This document shows positions 6,624-15,575 of a stretch of DNA of 34,612 nt, piece by piece (the first letter of the stretch is position 1; the number at the start of each line of letters is the position of its first letter). A model generated the notes under the pieces. That model had not been told where the DNA came from and ran no database searches. It was given only the letters and a program-made list of their open reading frames with translations. Origin of the DNA: Sphingobacteriaceae bacterium (lineage in GTDB: Bacteria > Bacteroidota > Bacteroidia > UBA7662); assembly GCA_013824115.1 (NCBI GenBank), contig PNNG01000033.1, positions 1-34,612 on the forward strand, written 5' to 3'. Both the position numbers and the translations under genes were made by a program.

Positions 6624-8915
6624 TTATGCTTCGGCAATGGGTACACCCGGCTTGATGATGAGCACTGAAGGTACATCAGCCAACCACAAACTTTTGCTTT
6701 CCACAAGCGATTTCCAGCTTTCGATGCCCACCAACATCAGGTGCTGGGTCGTTAAAAAAGCCTTGTCAACCACGCGGCTGTCTACCACGTGGATGTGGTT
6801 AGGGGCTTGTTGTTCGAGCGCGCGAATGTGTTCTTTCATGGCCAAATGAGATTTCATAAAGCCACCGGCATCCAAAATGGTTATTTGCGCCCCGGCATGC
6901 TTGATCAAACGTTGTGCATAGTTGAGCAAATAGGCATCGCGTTCCGAAAAAACGGGAAGCAACACGGTATCGACACTCTTAAATTGCTTATCGATGAGCA
7001 CCCCAACCGCCACTTTGCTGCGTGCCAATAAATTCCGCGTTCGCTCATCGAATGGTGCCGAATCAATCAGACTATCCCTGCCAGCAACCTGCTGCAATAG
7101 GTTTTCCGGATTCACCCATTTGCTGGTAAATCCGAGCACCTTACCCAATAAACTACCATCGAATATGGATTGTCCGAGACCAATAAGCAGCAAATCGAAA
7201 TCGCCCTCATTCGCCGTACCCGCAATGTCGGCCTCCACATCGTTAGATGCCCTGAAGATGCGTGTATACGGTTGCTGCAGCTTTTCTGACTCTTGGGTGA
7301 TGGGTAAAAAGCTCGAACGCTCGTATTCGGCAGCATTCACGCTGTTCAGGTTTTCGGCCGATGTAAGGTGCATGGCCGTGATGGAACTGTGCGGTTGGTT
7401 TTTACCAATCAAGCCGTGCACCAGACGCAAAAGTGACTGCCCCCGCAGCGGATTTCCGAATGCAATCAGCACCTTGTAGGCCCCACTGCCGCCCTGGGTC
7501 TTTGCCTCGGCATCGTGTTTTTTGAAGAGCCTTTCAATCAAATCAAGCGCTGGTCCGGTCATGAAGGTAGTGGCGAGTGCCATCAACACCATCATGGCAA
7601 AAATTTCGGGCGTAAGCACCCCCAAATCGTAACCGATGTTTAGCACCACCAATTCCATAAGGCCACGGGTGTTCATGAGCGCCCCAATGGTGAGGCTGTC
7701 TTTCCAACTTTGACCCACAAAACGGGCTGCAGCAGCGCTTCCCACAAATTTTCCTACTACCGCCACCAAAATAATCCAGCCCGTTACTTGCCAAAGATGC
7801 GGTTCGTTGAGTAGGCCGATTTGGGTGCGCAGGCCAGTAAAAACAAAAAACAACGGCAACAGCAATACCACCGCTATATCCTCTACCTTTTCTATAAACA
7901 GGCTCCTGAACTTCTGATTTTCGGGCATGATGGCGCCGGCCATAAAAGCCCCAAATAGGGCATGGATCCCGATGATTTCGGTGGCCCATGCCGAGAGCAA
8001 GAGGGTGATGAAAAACACGGCCACCATCGATTTGCTCAAACTTTCACGCGTATGGTAGAGGTTGCCAATGCGGCTTAAAAAAGGCCGAACTATCTTCAGC
8101 ATGGCCCAAACGTATGCGGCGGCAAGTGCCATGATGTACAGCGAACTTACAAACGACCCTGCTTTCACGATGGCAATGACAGCCGCAAGCAGGCACCAGG
8201 CCGTGATGTCATCGGCTGCGGCACAGGTAATGACCACCGTCCCCAAACGGGTTTTTTGCAACCCACGCTCCTGCACAATGCGCGCCAGTACTGGAAAAGC
8301 AGTGATGCTCATGGCAATGCCCATGAATAAACCAAAGGACAAAAACTGTACGCCCTCAGGGGCAAAAGAGGTATAAATAAAATAGGCCAGTCCCATGCCC
8401 AAGGCAAAAGGCAGGATGATGCTGGCGTGACTAATCACCACCGCATCGTGTGCCTTGTTACGAAGTACCTTGAGATCGAGTTCCATGCCAATGACAAACA
8501 TGAACAAGATGAGCCCAAACTGACTGAGAAACTTGAGATTTCCCAGCGATGACTCAGGAAATAAACCTTCCGAAAAACCAGGGAAATAGTACCCTAACAC
8601 GGTTGGTCCAAGTACAATACCTGCAATGATTTCACCAATGACAGCGGGCTGGCCAAGGCGTTTGAAAAGAAAGCCGAAAAAACGAGCCACCACCACGATG
8701 GTAATGATTTGAGCCAACAAGATGGCCAGCGGATGGGTAAGATTATGTGACAGTGCAGTTACAAACTCCTGCCATTGACTGTCACCCGTCGTGGGTACTA
8801 CCAACTCCCTGTTTTGCTCGAGCAAGGCACCCTTTTGTGCAATCCAAAACATCAGAGCACCGAAGCCACCCATGATAGCCAGGTAAAAGAGACTGTTTTT
8901 GAAGCGGTTGATCAT
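6624..8915 (-). CDS. Kef-type monovalent cation:proton antiporter (CPA2) with USP-like C-terminal tail
   Basis: A 763-residue membrane protein. An N-terminal helix (about 7-26) precedes a periplasmic loop and the antiporter domain (about 60-470, some 12 membrane segments). GQPAVIGEIIAGIVLGPTVLG at 88-108 is the classic CPA2 signature, and the ion-binding Asp pair is at 235-236 (AAADDITAW). From about 485 to the end the protein is soluble and resembles one or two universal-stress-protein domains (FDLLLIGLG, then a final PSVLIIKP strand), a fusion common in Bacteroidota. It exchanges H+ for Na+ or K+ across the inner membrane; the ion cannot be read from the sequence. It is transcribed alone as far as can be seen. 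A TATTTTTG box lies on the minus strand at 8940-8933, just upstream of the start, without a clear -33 partner. Confidence 0.92.
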   Translation of the reverse strand: MINRFKNSLFYLAIMGGFGALMFWIAQKGALLEQNRELVVPTTGDSQWQEFVTALSHNLTHPLAILLAQIITIVVVARFFGFLFKRLGQPAVIGEIIAGIVLGPTVLGYYFPGFSEGLFPESSLGNLKFLSQFGLILFMFVIGMELDLKVLRNKAHDAVVISHASIILPFALGMGLAYFIYTSFAPEGVQFLSFGLFMGIAMSITAFPVLARIVQERGLQKTRLGTVVITCAAADDITAWCLLAAVIAIVKAGSFVSSLYIMALAAAYVWAMLKIVRPFLSRIGNLYHTRESLSKSMVAVFFITLLLSAWATEIIGIHALFGAFMAGAIMPENQKFRSLFIEKVEDIAVVLLLPLFFVFTGLRTQIGLLNEPHLWQVTGWIILVAVVGKFVGSAAAARFVGQSWKDSLTIGALMNTRGLMELVVLNIGYDLGVLTPEIFAMMVLMALATTFMTGPALDLIERLFKKHDAEAKTQGGSGAYKVLIAFGNPLRGQSLLRLVHGLIGKNQPHSSITAMHLTSAENLNSVNAAEYERSSFLPITQESEKLQQPYTRIFRASNDVEADIAGTANEGDFDLLLIGLGQSIFDGSLLGKVLGFTSKWVNPENLLQQVAGRDSLIDSAPFDERTRNLLARSKVAVGVLIDKQFKSVDTVLLPVFSERDAYLLNYAQRLIKHAGAQITILDAGGFMKSHLAMKEHIRALEQQAPNHIHVVDSRVVDKAFLTTQHLMLVGIESWKSLVESKSLWLADVPSVLIIKPGVPIAEA

Positions 8916-9090
8916 GGAGGGAAGGTATTGAGCAAAAATACAATCAGAATGCCATCATACATGTGCATTGGCAAGGTAATTTACCGAAGCCTAAAACCAG
9001 CATTCCAACAACCGTGAATGTGCTACTGCATCCTAGCCATCCTCCAGGCAAAAACGCCACCGAAACTATTGTGAAATTACCTCAGCGCTC

Positions 9091-10197
9091 CTAAAAAACA
9101 GCCGGCCGAAAAAGTGTCTTTTCATGTTGAGCACACCACGCGAGCATGGCAGGATACAAATCAACCAATTGCACTTGGGAACCTTGCGCAAGGTACATGC
9201 CTAAAAGTGTGGCATAAAAGGCTTCAAACTGCACAAAACCCCGGTATTCCGCCATTTGCCGGACTACCCTTTGGGCAATTTCTCCGGCTAATTTTTCGCC
9301 ATGCTTGTCGTGGGCATACAGCAAATACACCGCCCAGGTCATGTATTCATTGAAAAGCGCATAGCTGCTGCCGTAGCCGCGCACTTTGTTGCGATTCGCC
9401 CAAACCGATCTGTGGCGCATGCTTCGATCAATGTCAGCCAAAAAAGCATCGCTCACAGGATTCACATAGTTGTGGTCGAGCTCGGTAAACAGCATGCGCT
9501 CTGTGGCAAGGCTGTTGCTTTGTGGCGACAAACTGGGTGATTGTGAAGGACCACTCACCCAAATCACCAGGTCGCGAAGCTGGTAATTCGTGGCATGTTT
9601 GCCATAGCCCAAGGGCGAAAAAATCACCCTGGCATGCGCGTAACGCCGGGGAAAATGTTCTTCAAGCCAATTCAAACTGCTGTAAAGCGATGCTTGTTGC
9701 TGCATCAAGTCCAGCAGGCTTTGGTAATGGTCCAGGTGATCACGGTAAAACTGCCTGAAGCGCGACTGAAGTGCAAAATCTTCCAAAGCCGGCAAGTACT
9801 TTTGAAGTCGGTCGGATGTACCCCAACTCAAGTGGTCGTAGTCCTCCTTTTTCACCAAACGTTCTTGCGCGTTGAAGCGGTAATTAGCGGCATCCATTTG
9901 CAGGTGGTAATGCGTGGTCGCCAGGTTTTTACGCCATTTCGATACCAAAGCATGTTTCTTAAAAGGAGCAAAATAACTTTTGACCTCCAAAAAATATGCT
10001 GTAGAAGTATCTATGAGGTTTGGATCCTGCCGCCAACCTTCAGCAAGCACAAACAACACAAACACCAATTCATGCACCTCATGCACTTCCACAGCAATGC
10101 TTCGCAGCTCTGGTGCTGTGCTACTTCCATGCACTGGGCACAAAATGACCAGGATGCAGCCCACAAGCAGCCCTGTTTTGGCTAGCAACTGTTTCAT
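9091..10197 (-). CDS. Secreted DUF4932-like protein with a degenerate metallopeptidase motif
   Basis: A protein of about 368 residues. The open frame runs further upstream, but a normal signal peptide begins at the ATG at 10197 (MKQLLAKTGLLVGCILVILC, ending near VHGSS), so I use that start. Two-thirds of the way along, the segment FTELDHNYVNPVSD matches the position and surroundings of the HExxH-xxVNP motif of DUF4932 proteins, but the first His is Thr here. A C-terminal helical part (NEYMTWAVYLLYAHDKHG and onward) is also typical. I infer a secreted protein of the DUF4932 group that has probably lost zinc hydrolase activity. It is transcribed alone or with the small membrane protein gene 181 bases upstream. 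The family assignment is by pattern memory only. Confidence 0.72.
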   Translation of the reverse strand: MKQLLAKTGLLVGCILVILCPVHGSSTAPELRSIAVEVHEVHELVFVLFVLAEGWRQDPNLIDTSTAYFLEVKSYFAPFKKHALVSKWRKNLATTHYHLQMDAANYRFNAQERLVKKEDYDHLSWGTSDRLQKYLPALEDFALQSRFRQFYRDHLDHYQSLLDLMQQQASLYSSLNWLEEHFPRRYAHARVIFSPLGYGKHATNYQLRDLVIWVSGPSQSPSLSPQSNSLATERMLFTELDHNYVNPVSDAFLADIDRSMRHRSVWANRNKVRGYGSSYALFNEYMTWAVYLLYAHDKHGEKLAGEIAQRVVRQMAEYRGFVQFEAFYATLLGMYLAQGSQVQLVDLYPAMLAWCAQHEKTLFRPAVF

Positions 10198-10378
10198 TTT
10201 TATAGAATCGGATAGATAAAATGCTACAGCCTTCTTTAAACACCTCCATCGCATTCTCAGGAGCTTGCTCTCAATAAATCTTGGCAAAAAACATCCAACT
10301 CCATTGGAATTGGAAAATGCCCGAAGGGCCCATCGGCCATTTTTTTGTACCATGGACCTAGCTGCCATGCCCATCGTG

Positions 10379-10588
10379 TCAATCTTCTCCGATTTGTCCT
10401 GCTTTGCGACCCATCCACCAATCCCTGATCAAAAAAACCAAGCTGAGTACAATCACCAACCCATATAGCACATCGATGGCCGGCTTCGAAAATGTTTTGG
10501 TCACTGGGTCAAAATGCTCAATTATCTCCTTACCCAAAACAAAAACGATGATCAACAAGAAGAAATTAACGCCTTTGAACGATTTCAT
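10379..10588 (-). CDS. Small two-helix membrane protein
   Basis: A 69-residue protein with two hydrophobic helices, at about 8-24 and 39-57, joined by the soluble loop IIEHFDPVTKTFSKPAID, and a charged C-terminus (RDWWMGRKAGQIGED). The ATG at 10588 gives a natural N-terminus (MKSFKG) before the first helix, and the composition is that of a real inner-membrane protein rather than a shadow frame. It resembles unannotated short Bacteroidota membrane proteins. The function is unknown. Its upstream neighbour on the same strand is the acetyltransferase, 88 bases away. Confidence 0.6.
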   Translation of the reverse strand: MKSFKGVNFFLLIIVFVLGKEIIEHFDPVTKTFSKPAIDVLYGLVIVLSLVFLIRDWWMGRKAGQIGED

Positions 10589-10676
10589 AACAGGGATTTA
10601 GGTGATATGGCTTGTAGAAACCAAATTAATGCATTGGCAATCAATAATCAAAACACCGTCCCTAACAAGCCTGCAA

Positions 10677-11228
10677 TTACAGGCCCATTGACATCCAATC
10701 GGCCTGATGGATGGCATACACAAAATTCAATTTATCGGCCTCGCCATAATAAGCCACCACCTTTTCGGCTACTTTTTGCGCGCCGAGCCTTCCAATGGCC
10801 ATTTGCGAACGCACATTTTCGGCCCCCACATGAAAATCTGCCCGGTCGACCCACTGAAAAATGTAATCGAGCATCAATTGCTTCACAGCCAAATTGACGC
10901 CCTTGCCCCAGCTTTTGCGGCCGTAAAAGGTATAACCAATGTGGATGCTGTTGTCGGCCGGCTCATAACCGTAAAAGCGCGTACACCCCAAAACATTGCC
11001 CGTTGACCGGTCTACCACTTTAAACGCCCCGCCACTTTGCATGGCTCCTTCAAAAAAAACCGCAAATACCTCGCGTTTCCAGCGGTCTTTGTTCGGATGT
11101 TGCTCCCACACCAAAGGATCGGAAGCCACGGCATAAACCTCCTCAAAATCGGCAGGCTGCAAAGGCAAGAGTTGCCAGGCAGCGCTTTGCAAAATGGGTT
11201 GCAAGTTGGGACTCGAATTGATGGCCAT
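10677..11228 (-). CDS. GNAT family N-acetyltransferase (RimJ/RimL-like)
   Basis: A 183-residue protein with the RimJ/RimL-type layout: LLPLQPADFEEVYAVASDPLVWEQHP near the start, GNVLGCTRFYGYEP and HIGYTFYGRKSWGKGVNLAVKQLML in the middle (beta4 and the acetyl-CoA-binding loop, Y/GKSWGKGVN in place of R/QxxGxG/A), and ENVRSQMAIGRLGAQKV (the RimL-like N-x-x-S-x-x-x-x-x-x-x-G segment). Transfer of acetyl from acetyl-CoA to an amine is expected, with an unknown substrate. The strict G-x-G loop is somewhat altered (WGKGVN), which is common in this subfamily. The start is ATG at 11228. The gene lies between a terminator (11276-11301, for the upstream genes) and the small membrane protein gene. Confidence 0.88.
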   Translation of the reverse strand: MAINSSPNLQPILQSAAWQLLPLQPADFEEVYAVASDPLVWEQHPNKDRWKREVFAVFFEGAMQSGGAFKVVDRSTGNVLGCTRFYGYEPADNSIHIGYTFYGRKSWGKGVNLAVKQLMLDYIFQWVDRADFHVGAENVRSQMAIGRLGAQKVAEKVVAYYGEADKLNFVYAIHQADWMSMGL

Positions 11229-11268
11229 AGACTGAGCTAATTTCGAAGGTAAGTTACAAGGTATGCAG

Positions 11269-11301
11269 AAAAAAAGTCGGCTTGCACCAACGCAAACCGA
11301 C
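11269..11301 (-). terminator. Intrinsic terminator of the outer-membrane-protein pair
   Basis: GTCGGCTTGC (11276-11285) and GCAAACCGAC (11292-11301) form a 10-base stem with one mismatch and a 6-base loop. Seven consecutive A residues at 11269-11275 on the plus strand read as T7 after the hairpin on the minus strand. It lies 66 bases past the stop at 11367 and 41 bases before the acetyltransferase start at 11228. Confidence 0.78.
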
Positions 11302-11366
11302 CTCCAACTTAAACCTGCTTAAACTCATACCAGGTACACCTACCCACACCAAAAGGTTGGGTTGGC

Positions 11367-12059
11367 TCAGAACAAAATGCCTGCCGACAAGCGCCAGGCC
11401 CCAAAACGCCAGGCATCGTCGCCAATGCCAGTCACCTCTACACGCGTTTGATAAAACTGGTAATGCCCTTCGGCAAACAAACCCAGCTGTTGGTTTTTGA
11501 AGGGTCGAAAAGTATGGCCCACAGCAGCGCCGCCTTGAAAGCCAATACCAAAGTGGTGGAGAAAATCTTGTTGCCCCGTGCCATTCACAAAACGGTTTTT
11601 AGTGAAAACCGAGCCCATGCCAGCTTCGCCCTTCACATACCAACATTTTGCCTCCCAAGGGTAATACTGAGCAGCTGCCGAAAAGTTGAGGAAGTTGAAA
11701 AAATAGCCTTCACTGTAACCGGCAACCGAAGGCGTCGATCCTGTTTGCGCACTGTTCACCAACAAACCGAGGGAAAGCCGGGGGTGCTTGTCGAGCGGAA
11801 CGTAATAGCCAATCGACAACGAATAACCGGTATTGGCTCCATAATCGCCTACCGCAGCTCGTTCGCCATTGGCCGCCTGAAAATAGCTGCTGCCGTTTTG
11901 GCGCAAGGCATGGGCGCGCATCAATTCGGTTCCTCCATAAAATTGAGGACGTACCAGTCCGCTTGCAAAGAAAACCGTGGGTTTTCTACCTGCATTTTCT
12001 TGTGCTGTTGCGAAAGCAGAAATCAGGCTGAACAGCAGTAAAATCAAAGTATTTTTCAT
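11367..12059 (-). CDS. Outer-membrane beta-barrel-like protein
   Basis: A protein of about 230 residues. The frame is open 13 codons further upstream, but the signal peptide starts at the ATG at 12059 (MKNTLILLLFSLISAFATAQ), so that start is chosen. The mature part alternates aromatic and polar residues in strand-like runs (GYSLSIGYYVPLD, SLGLLVNSA, FNFLNFSAAAQYYPW, WRFGAWRLSAGILF) and ends in Phe, the usual terminal residue of outer-membrane barrels. It would be an eight- to ten-stranded barrel of unknown function. The previous gene ends 26 bases upstream and a strong terminator follows, so the two form one operon. Confidence 0.78.
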   Translation of the reverse strand: MKNTLILLLFSLISAFATAQENAGRKPTVFFASGLVRPQFYGGTELMRAHALRQNGSSYFQAANGERAAVGDYGANTGYSLSIGYYVPLDKHPRLSLGLLVNSAQTGSTPSVAGYSEGYFFNFLNFSAAAQYYPWEAKCWYVKGEAGMGSVFTKNRFVNGTGQQDFLHHFGIGFQGGAAVGHTFRPFKNQQLGLFAEGHYQFYQTRVEVTGIGDDAWRFGAWRLSAGILF

Positions 12060-12085
12060 GATAAAATGGTTATTGGTTAGGTGCT

Positions 12086-12739
12086 TTATTTGTTCCATGC
12101 CAAGCTGTATCCAATGCTGATGTTCACAATCAAAGGCGTGTTGGAAATACCCACTTCCAATGCTTCGTGGGTCACCGCTTGGTTATCAGCCCGGCGCTGA
12201 AAGGCCAGTTCGTTGTTGTTGAGCGAAGATGCCAAACGCGGCCACCAACGGATGCTGGGCGCCACCATGATGCCCTTCAAAAAGTTATCCTGCCGCTTGA
12301 AAGGTTGTAGATTGGCATAAGCCCCTACGCCTAGCGAAAAGGTGGTGTAAGCACCAATGCGGTTGGCCATGGTTTGCGCCTCGCCTTGGTGATACAGCTC
12401 AAATTTGTGCCATTTGGGTTCGGCCCGCAGATTAAACCAGTGGTTAAAGCGATAACCCACCCCAAACCCTGTGGTCCAAGGAATGTGCACATCTATGCCG
12501 AGGTCGCGGTTCGTAGCATCGAGCAAGGCATTGTCGAGATTGAGCGAAACGCCATGCGAATAATCGAAAGCCAGACGCTTGTGGAAGTAGTTGACTTCGG
12601 CATTAAAGCCGTTCAACAAGGGTTGGTTGAGCCCGAAAAGGAGGTTTACCCGGCGCTCATTGAGCCAGTCGGTTTGTTGTGCCAAAAGTGGGTTGCCGGC
12701 AGCCGCCAACAAAAGCAGGGAAAGAAAAAATGTTTTCAT
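12086..12739 (-). CDS. Outer-membrane-like protein, partner of the next barrel
   Basis: A protein of about 217 residues with a signal peptide starting at the ATG at 12739 (MKTFFLSLLLLAAAGNPLLAQ); a longer frame exists but adds 15 codons without signal character. The mature protein has strand-like, aromatic-rich segments (FNAEVNYFHKRLAFDYSHGVSLNL, TTGFGVGYRFNHWFNLRAEPKWHKFELY, TTFSLGVGAYANL, IVNISIGYSLAW), consistent with an outer-membrane barrel. It is the first gene of a two-gene unit with the barrel that follows after 26 bases, and is preceded 79 bases upstream by the membrane-bound AraC regulator on the same strand. The function is unknown. Confidence 0.75.
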   Translation of the reverse strand: MKTFFLSLLLLAAAGNPLLAQQTDWLNERRVNLLFGLNQPLLNGFNAEVNYFHKRLAFDYSHGVSLNLDNALLDATNRDLGIDVHIPWTTGFGVGYRFNHWFNLRAEPKWHKFELYHQGEAQTMANRIGAYTTFSLGVGAYANLQPFKRQDNFLKGIMVAPSIRWWPRLASSLNNNELAFQRRADNQAVTHEALEVGISNTPLIVNISIGYSLAWNK

Positions 12740-12818
12740 GAATGGGTTGCATTTAGTGGGAGCAAATGTCCCCTGCAAACCCATGCGTGTCGACTCAACC
12801 GATAGCTTGAGACCTATT

Positions 12819-13970
12819 TCAGCTGTGTGAGGCGTCTTTTTGCTTCGATTCGAGGTATTCGCGCGGACTCAATCCCGTTACACTTTTGAAAATGCGATTC
12901 AGCGAGGCCTTGGAGTTGAAGCCGCTATCGAGGCCCAGGGCCAAAATGGTAAATTGCTGTTGTTTGGGATCGTCGAGCAGCCGCTTCAAATGGGCCACGC
13001 GGTAGCCATTCACCAAGTCGTAAAAGGTGCGGCCTGCGCGGGCGTTGATCACCTTGGAGACTTTGTGCCGGTTTTCGCCCAAGAGCTCAGCCAAATCGTC
13101 GAGACTGAATTGGGGCGCGAGGTACAACTGCTGCTTTTCAATGAGCAAAAGCAGTTTGTCTTCCAGCGCTTTTTCGTCGGCCGTTAGCTCCTTGCTCGGC
13201 GCATCAATCACTTCGGTATTTGGCAGGCCAACGAGGGTGTGCGGCAAACTGGCTTTTTGGTATACTTGTGTGAGGGTGTAATGCTGAATCCCTTGGTAGT
13301 TGAGGTAAAAAACCGAGGCCACCAAAAGGCCATAAACCACCCCAAACACCTGCTGGATTTGGAAAGGCAAAATGCCGAGGTTTTGTCCCAAAAAAAGCAC
13401 AAAGGTCACCACAACCGACAGCAAATACACCCAAGTAAATCGTATGAGCCATTGCAAATCGATGGCGTCGATGGTGGAATAGCCTTGTTTGAGGGCGCGT
13501 TCAAAGCGATTGAGTTGCTGCAGCAACCCAATCATCACGGCCATAAAGCCCAGCTGCGAGCCTTTGAAAACCAGGTGGTAGGCCAAAGAGGGATTGTTGA
13601 AATGCTCTAACAAAGCTGCTTCGTTAGGGTAGTTGCCTGCCACAAAATGGTCGTACACGCTCCAAATAAAAAAGAGCACCGCAGGCACAAACAATAGCAG
13701 CCAACGCGCCGACAAACGACTGTTTCCGCGTAGGAATTCGAGCACATACAGCACAAAAACCGGGAAAAGCAAAAGCGGCACGCCATTCTGAAAAATGAGG
13801 GTGGCCGAGCTGAGGTGCCGCTGCACGAGCACATCTGACAACATGAAACAACCGATGAGCAAATTGATGCCCACGAGGTAATAATCGGCCCTAACCTTCT
13901 GCTGCTTGCGCCAAATCAGCAGTACAAAAATAAAAATCAAACTGCCAGCCGCGGCGTAGAGGTAGGTCAT
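12819..13970 (-). CDS. Membrane-embedded AraC-family transcriptional regulator
   Basis: A protein of about 383 residues. The first 230 or so residues hold about seven hydrophobic helices, and the last 100 or so are an AraC DNA-binding domain with two helix-turn-helix units: FSLDDLAELLGENRHKVSKVIN and, later, FTILALGLDSGFNSKASLNRIFKSVTGLSPREYL, the classic AraC signature. I start at the ATG at 13970; the frame can be opened three codons earlier only by using TTG. Such membrane-anchored AraC regulators are common in Bacteroidota and sense an envelope or external signal while binding DNA from the membrane. The two barrel genes lie directly downstream and are the most likely targets, by position only. 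Confidence 0.92.
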   Translation of the reverse strand: MTYLYAAAGSLIFIFVLLIWRKQQKVRADYYLVGINLLIGCFMLSDVLVQRHLSSATLIFQNGVPLLLFPVFVLYVLEFLRGNSRLSARWLLLFVPAVLFFIWSVYDHFVAGNYPNEAALLEHFNNPSLAYHLVFKGSQLGFMAVMIGLLQQLNRFERALKQGYSTIDAIDLQWLIRFTWVYLLSVVVTFVLFLGQNLGILPFQIQQVFGVVYGLLVASVFYLNYQGIQHYTLTQVYQKASLPHTLVGLPNTEVIDAPSKELTADEKALEDKLLLLIEKQQLYLAPQFSLDDLAELLGENRHKVSKVINARAGRTFYDLVNGYRVAHLKRLLDDPKQQQFTILALGLDSGFNSKASLNRIFKSVTGLSPREYLESKQKDASHS

Positions 13971-14592
13971 GCACAGCAAAGGTTGTGATAAATTTAGAAT
14001 GGCACAGCCATATTTTCACCATAAAATTGCCCCATCTGTTCATCCGCATTTTTGCAGTCTCCCCAAGACCGGTCACCGCGGCTTTCGTTTGAACCCAACA
14101 GATTATTCGGCTTTGGCATCACCATCCAAAAGGCACCCTGGGCCACTGAAACCGCGGTCGGGGTATACTTAGCCCCGGCCATCCGTGGGTTAGAAGAGCA
14201 ATGGTCGTTCTCTACTTGCCATCCTGTGGATAAGTACATTTCCCAAAGATCTAAAGCGCCTCCAGACATGCACTTGGCAAAATCACAGCTGTAATATTCT
14301 CCCCATCAAATGGCTGCAGTGCTACGCCCTCACGCAGGCCCGGCATGCTATCGGCTTGCGAGCCCCCTTCGCTTGGTAGTTTGATGTGATTTTACTTTAC
14401 ACTTTGACAAGCTTTTGCTTTACAGATTGACAAAATAATAAGCACGGCAAGCTGACTGCTTTCAGCATCAAAAGCCTCATTTCCAATTTGTCAGCAAATT
14501 CCCGAATTTGAGATCGAAATCTTACATCCAAATCGAAAATCCTAAATCCAAATCAAAAATCATCCATCACCCATCCTAAATCATAAATCTGC
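13971..14592. other. Divergent intergenic region between left and right halves
   Basis: About 620 bases without a convincing gene, between the minus-strand AraC gene and the plus-strand WYL gene. It must hold the promoters of both. From about 14500 to 14590 it carries a degenerate repeat of words such as AAATCC, AAATCA and AAAATC, with few G residues on the plus strand, directly ahead of the WYL start. A 91-codon minus frame at 13994-14269 has no recognisable protein features and was not called. The section 14320-14380 has GC-rich, palindrome-like words akin to the other intergenic repeats of the window. Confidence 0.6.
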
Positions 14593-15513
14593 ATGCCCAC
14601 CAACAAAGAACGCGCACTCAGCCTGCTGTACGACAAGCTCATGACCGGACAACGGTATACCAGTGCCGAGTTGGTGGAGGTGTTGGAGCGCAACGATCTG
14701 ACGGTTTCGGAGCGGAGTTTGAGTCGCTGGTTGCAGCAATTGCGCGAAGAATACGACTTGCCCGTACAGTTCGACCAGCGTACCAAACGGCACCATGTGA
14801 CCGAAGCCGACCGCCAGGCGCAGCCCACGAGTTTGCTCAAATACACCGACAGCCAGTTTTTACGCGATACCCTGCTGCGCAACAAAAAGGCAGCCCAGGT
14901 CATTGAACCCGACAACCGCGCACCCGCCTTGAACCACCACCATTTTGGCCAGTTGGTAATGGTGTGTTTAGAGCACCGTTTGGTCCAAGTGCGCCACCAA
15001 AAATTCGATGCCACCGAGCCCAAGAATTACCTGTTGCAGCCCTTTTTCCTCAAAGAATACCTCTATCGCTGGTATTTGATTGCCGCCGACACCGCCGATC
15101 AACACAAAATCAAGGCCTTCGGACTCGAGCGCATTTTGGAAGTGCAGCCCACCGATCAAAAATTCAATCCCAAAAAGCGGGAACAAGCCGCGGAGCAGTT
15201 TGTGGGCTTGATGGGCATTACCGGGGCCGAGGTGGACCCTTGTGAGGTGGTATTGCGCACCAACCAGCTGCAGAAGGAATTTTTCAGAACCCTTCCCCTG
15301 CACGAGCGGCAAAAAATCAAGGAGTTGCCCGATGGCCGCTGGGAAATCAGTTTCATTGGCAAACCCAACCTCGAGCTTGCCCAGCAATTGGTGGGGCAAT
15401 TAGAGCCCATCGAGGTGGTGGAACCGGCTTGGTTCAGGCAGTATGTGATCGATTATTTGAAGCGGAATTTGGAGCCGTATGGGGAAAGCAGGCCGCACAA
15501 AGGCAAAATTTGA
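14593..15513 (+). CDS. WYL-domain transcriptional regulator
   Basis: A 306-residue protein with an N-terminal winged helix (about 5-60, with TSAELVEVLERNDLTVSERSLSRWLQQLREEY as the DNA-binding part) and a WYL domain in the centre: FFLKEYLYRWYLIAAD with Trp160-Tyr161-Leu162. A C-terminal extension (about 215-300) matches the WCX-like region that usually follows. WYL regulators sense a nucleotide or nucleic-acid ligand and often repress genes for phage defence or DNA repair (for example BrxR and CapW). Here it is the first plus-strand gene at the edge of a region rich in defence genes. A role in controlling that region is an inference; WYL genes are also common in ordinary Bacteroidota chromosomes. 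The ATG at 14593 has no Shine-Dalgarno sequence. Confidence 0.9.
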   Translation: MPTNKERALSLLYDKLMTGQRYTSAELVEVLERNDLTVSERSLSRWLQQLREEYDLPVQFDQRTKRHHVTEADRQAQPTSLLKYTDSQFLRDTLLRNKKAAQVIEPDNRAPALNHHHFGQLVMVCLEHRLVQVRHQKFDATEPKNYLLQPFFLKEYLYRWYLIAADTADQHKIKAFGLERILEVQPTDQKFNPKKREQAAEQFVGLMGITGAEVDPCEVVLRTNQLQKEFFRTLPLHERQKIKELPDGRWEISFIGKPNLELAQQLVGQLEPIEVVEPAWFRQYVIDYLKRNLEPYGESRPHKGKI

Positions 15514-15528
15514 ACCATGGGGCTTACT

Positions 15529-15559
15529 TTTTATCTTCCAATAACTTTTTCTAAATTTG
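15529..15559 (+). promoter_or_regulatory. Bacteroidota-type promoter for the antitoxin-like gene
   Basis: TAAATTTG at 15552-15559 is a perfect match to the -7 consensus TAnnTTTG. A T-run (TTTT at 15529-15532) lies 19 bases upstream in place of the -33 TTTG. The start codon at 15576 is 16 bases past the box, so the leader would be about ten bases. Confidence 0.6.
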
Positions 15560-15575
15560 ATGTAAAGCGGTAGCT

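Noticed and set aside
10198..10374. Upstream extension of the DUF4932-like frame
   Set aside because: A standard signal peptide starts at 10197, and the extension would bury it.
13994..14269. Minus-strand frame of 91 codons in the intergenic region
   Set aside because: No recognisable domain, signal or neighbour support; composition looks random.
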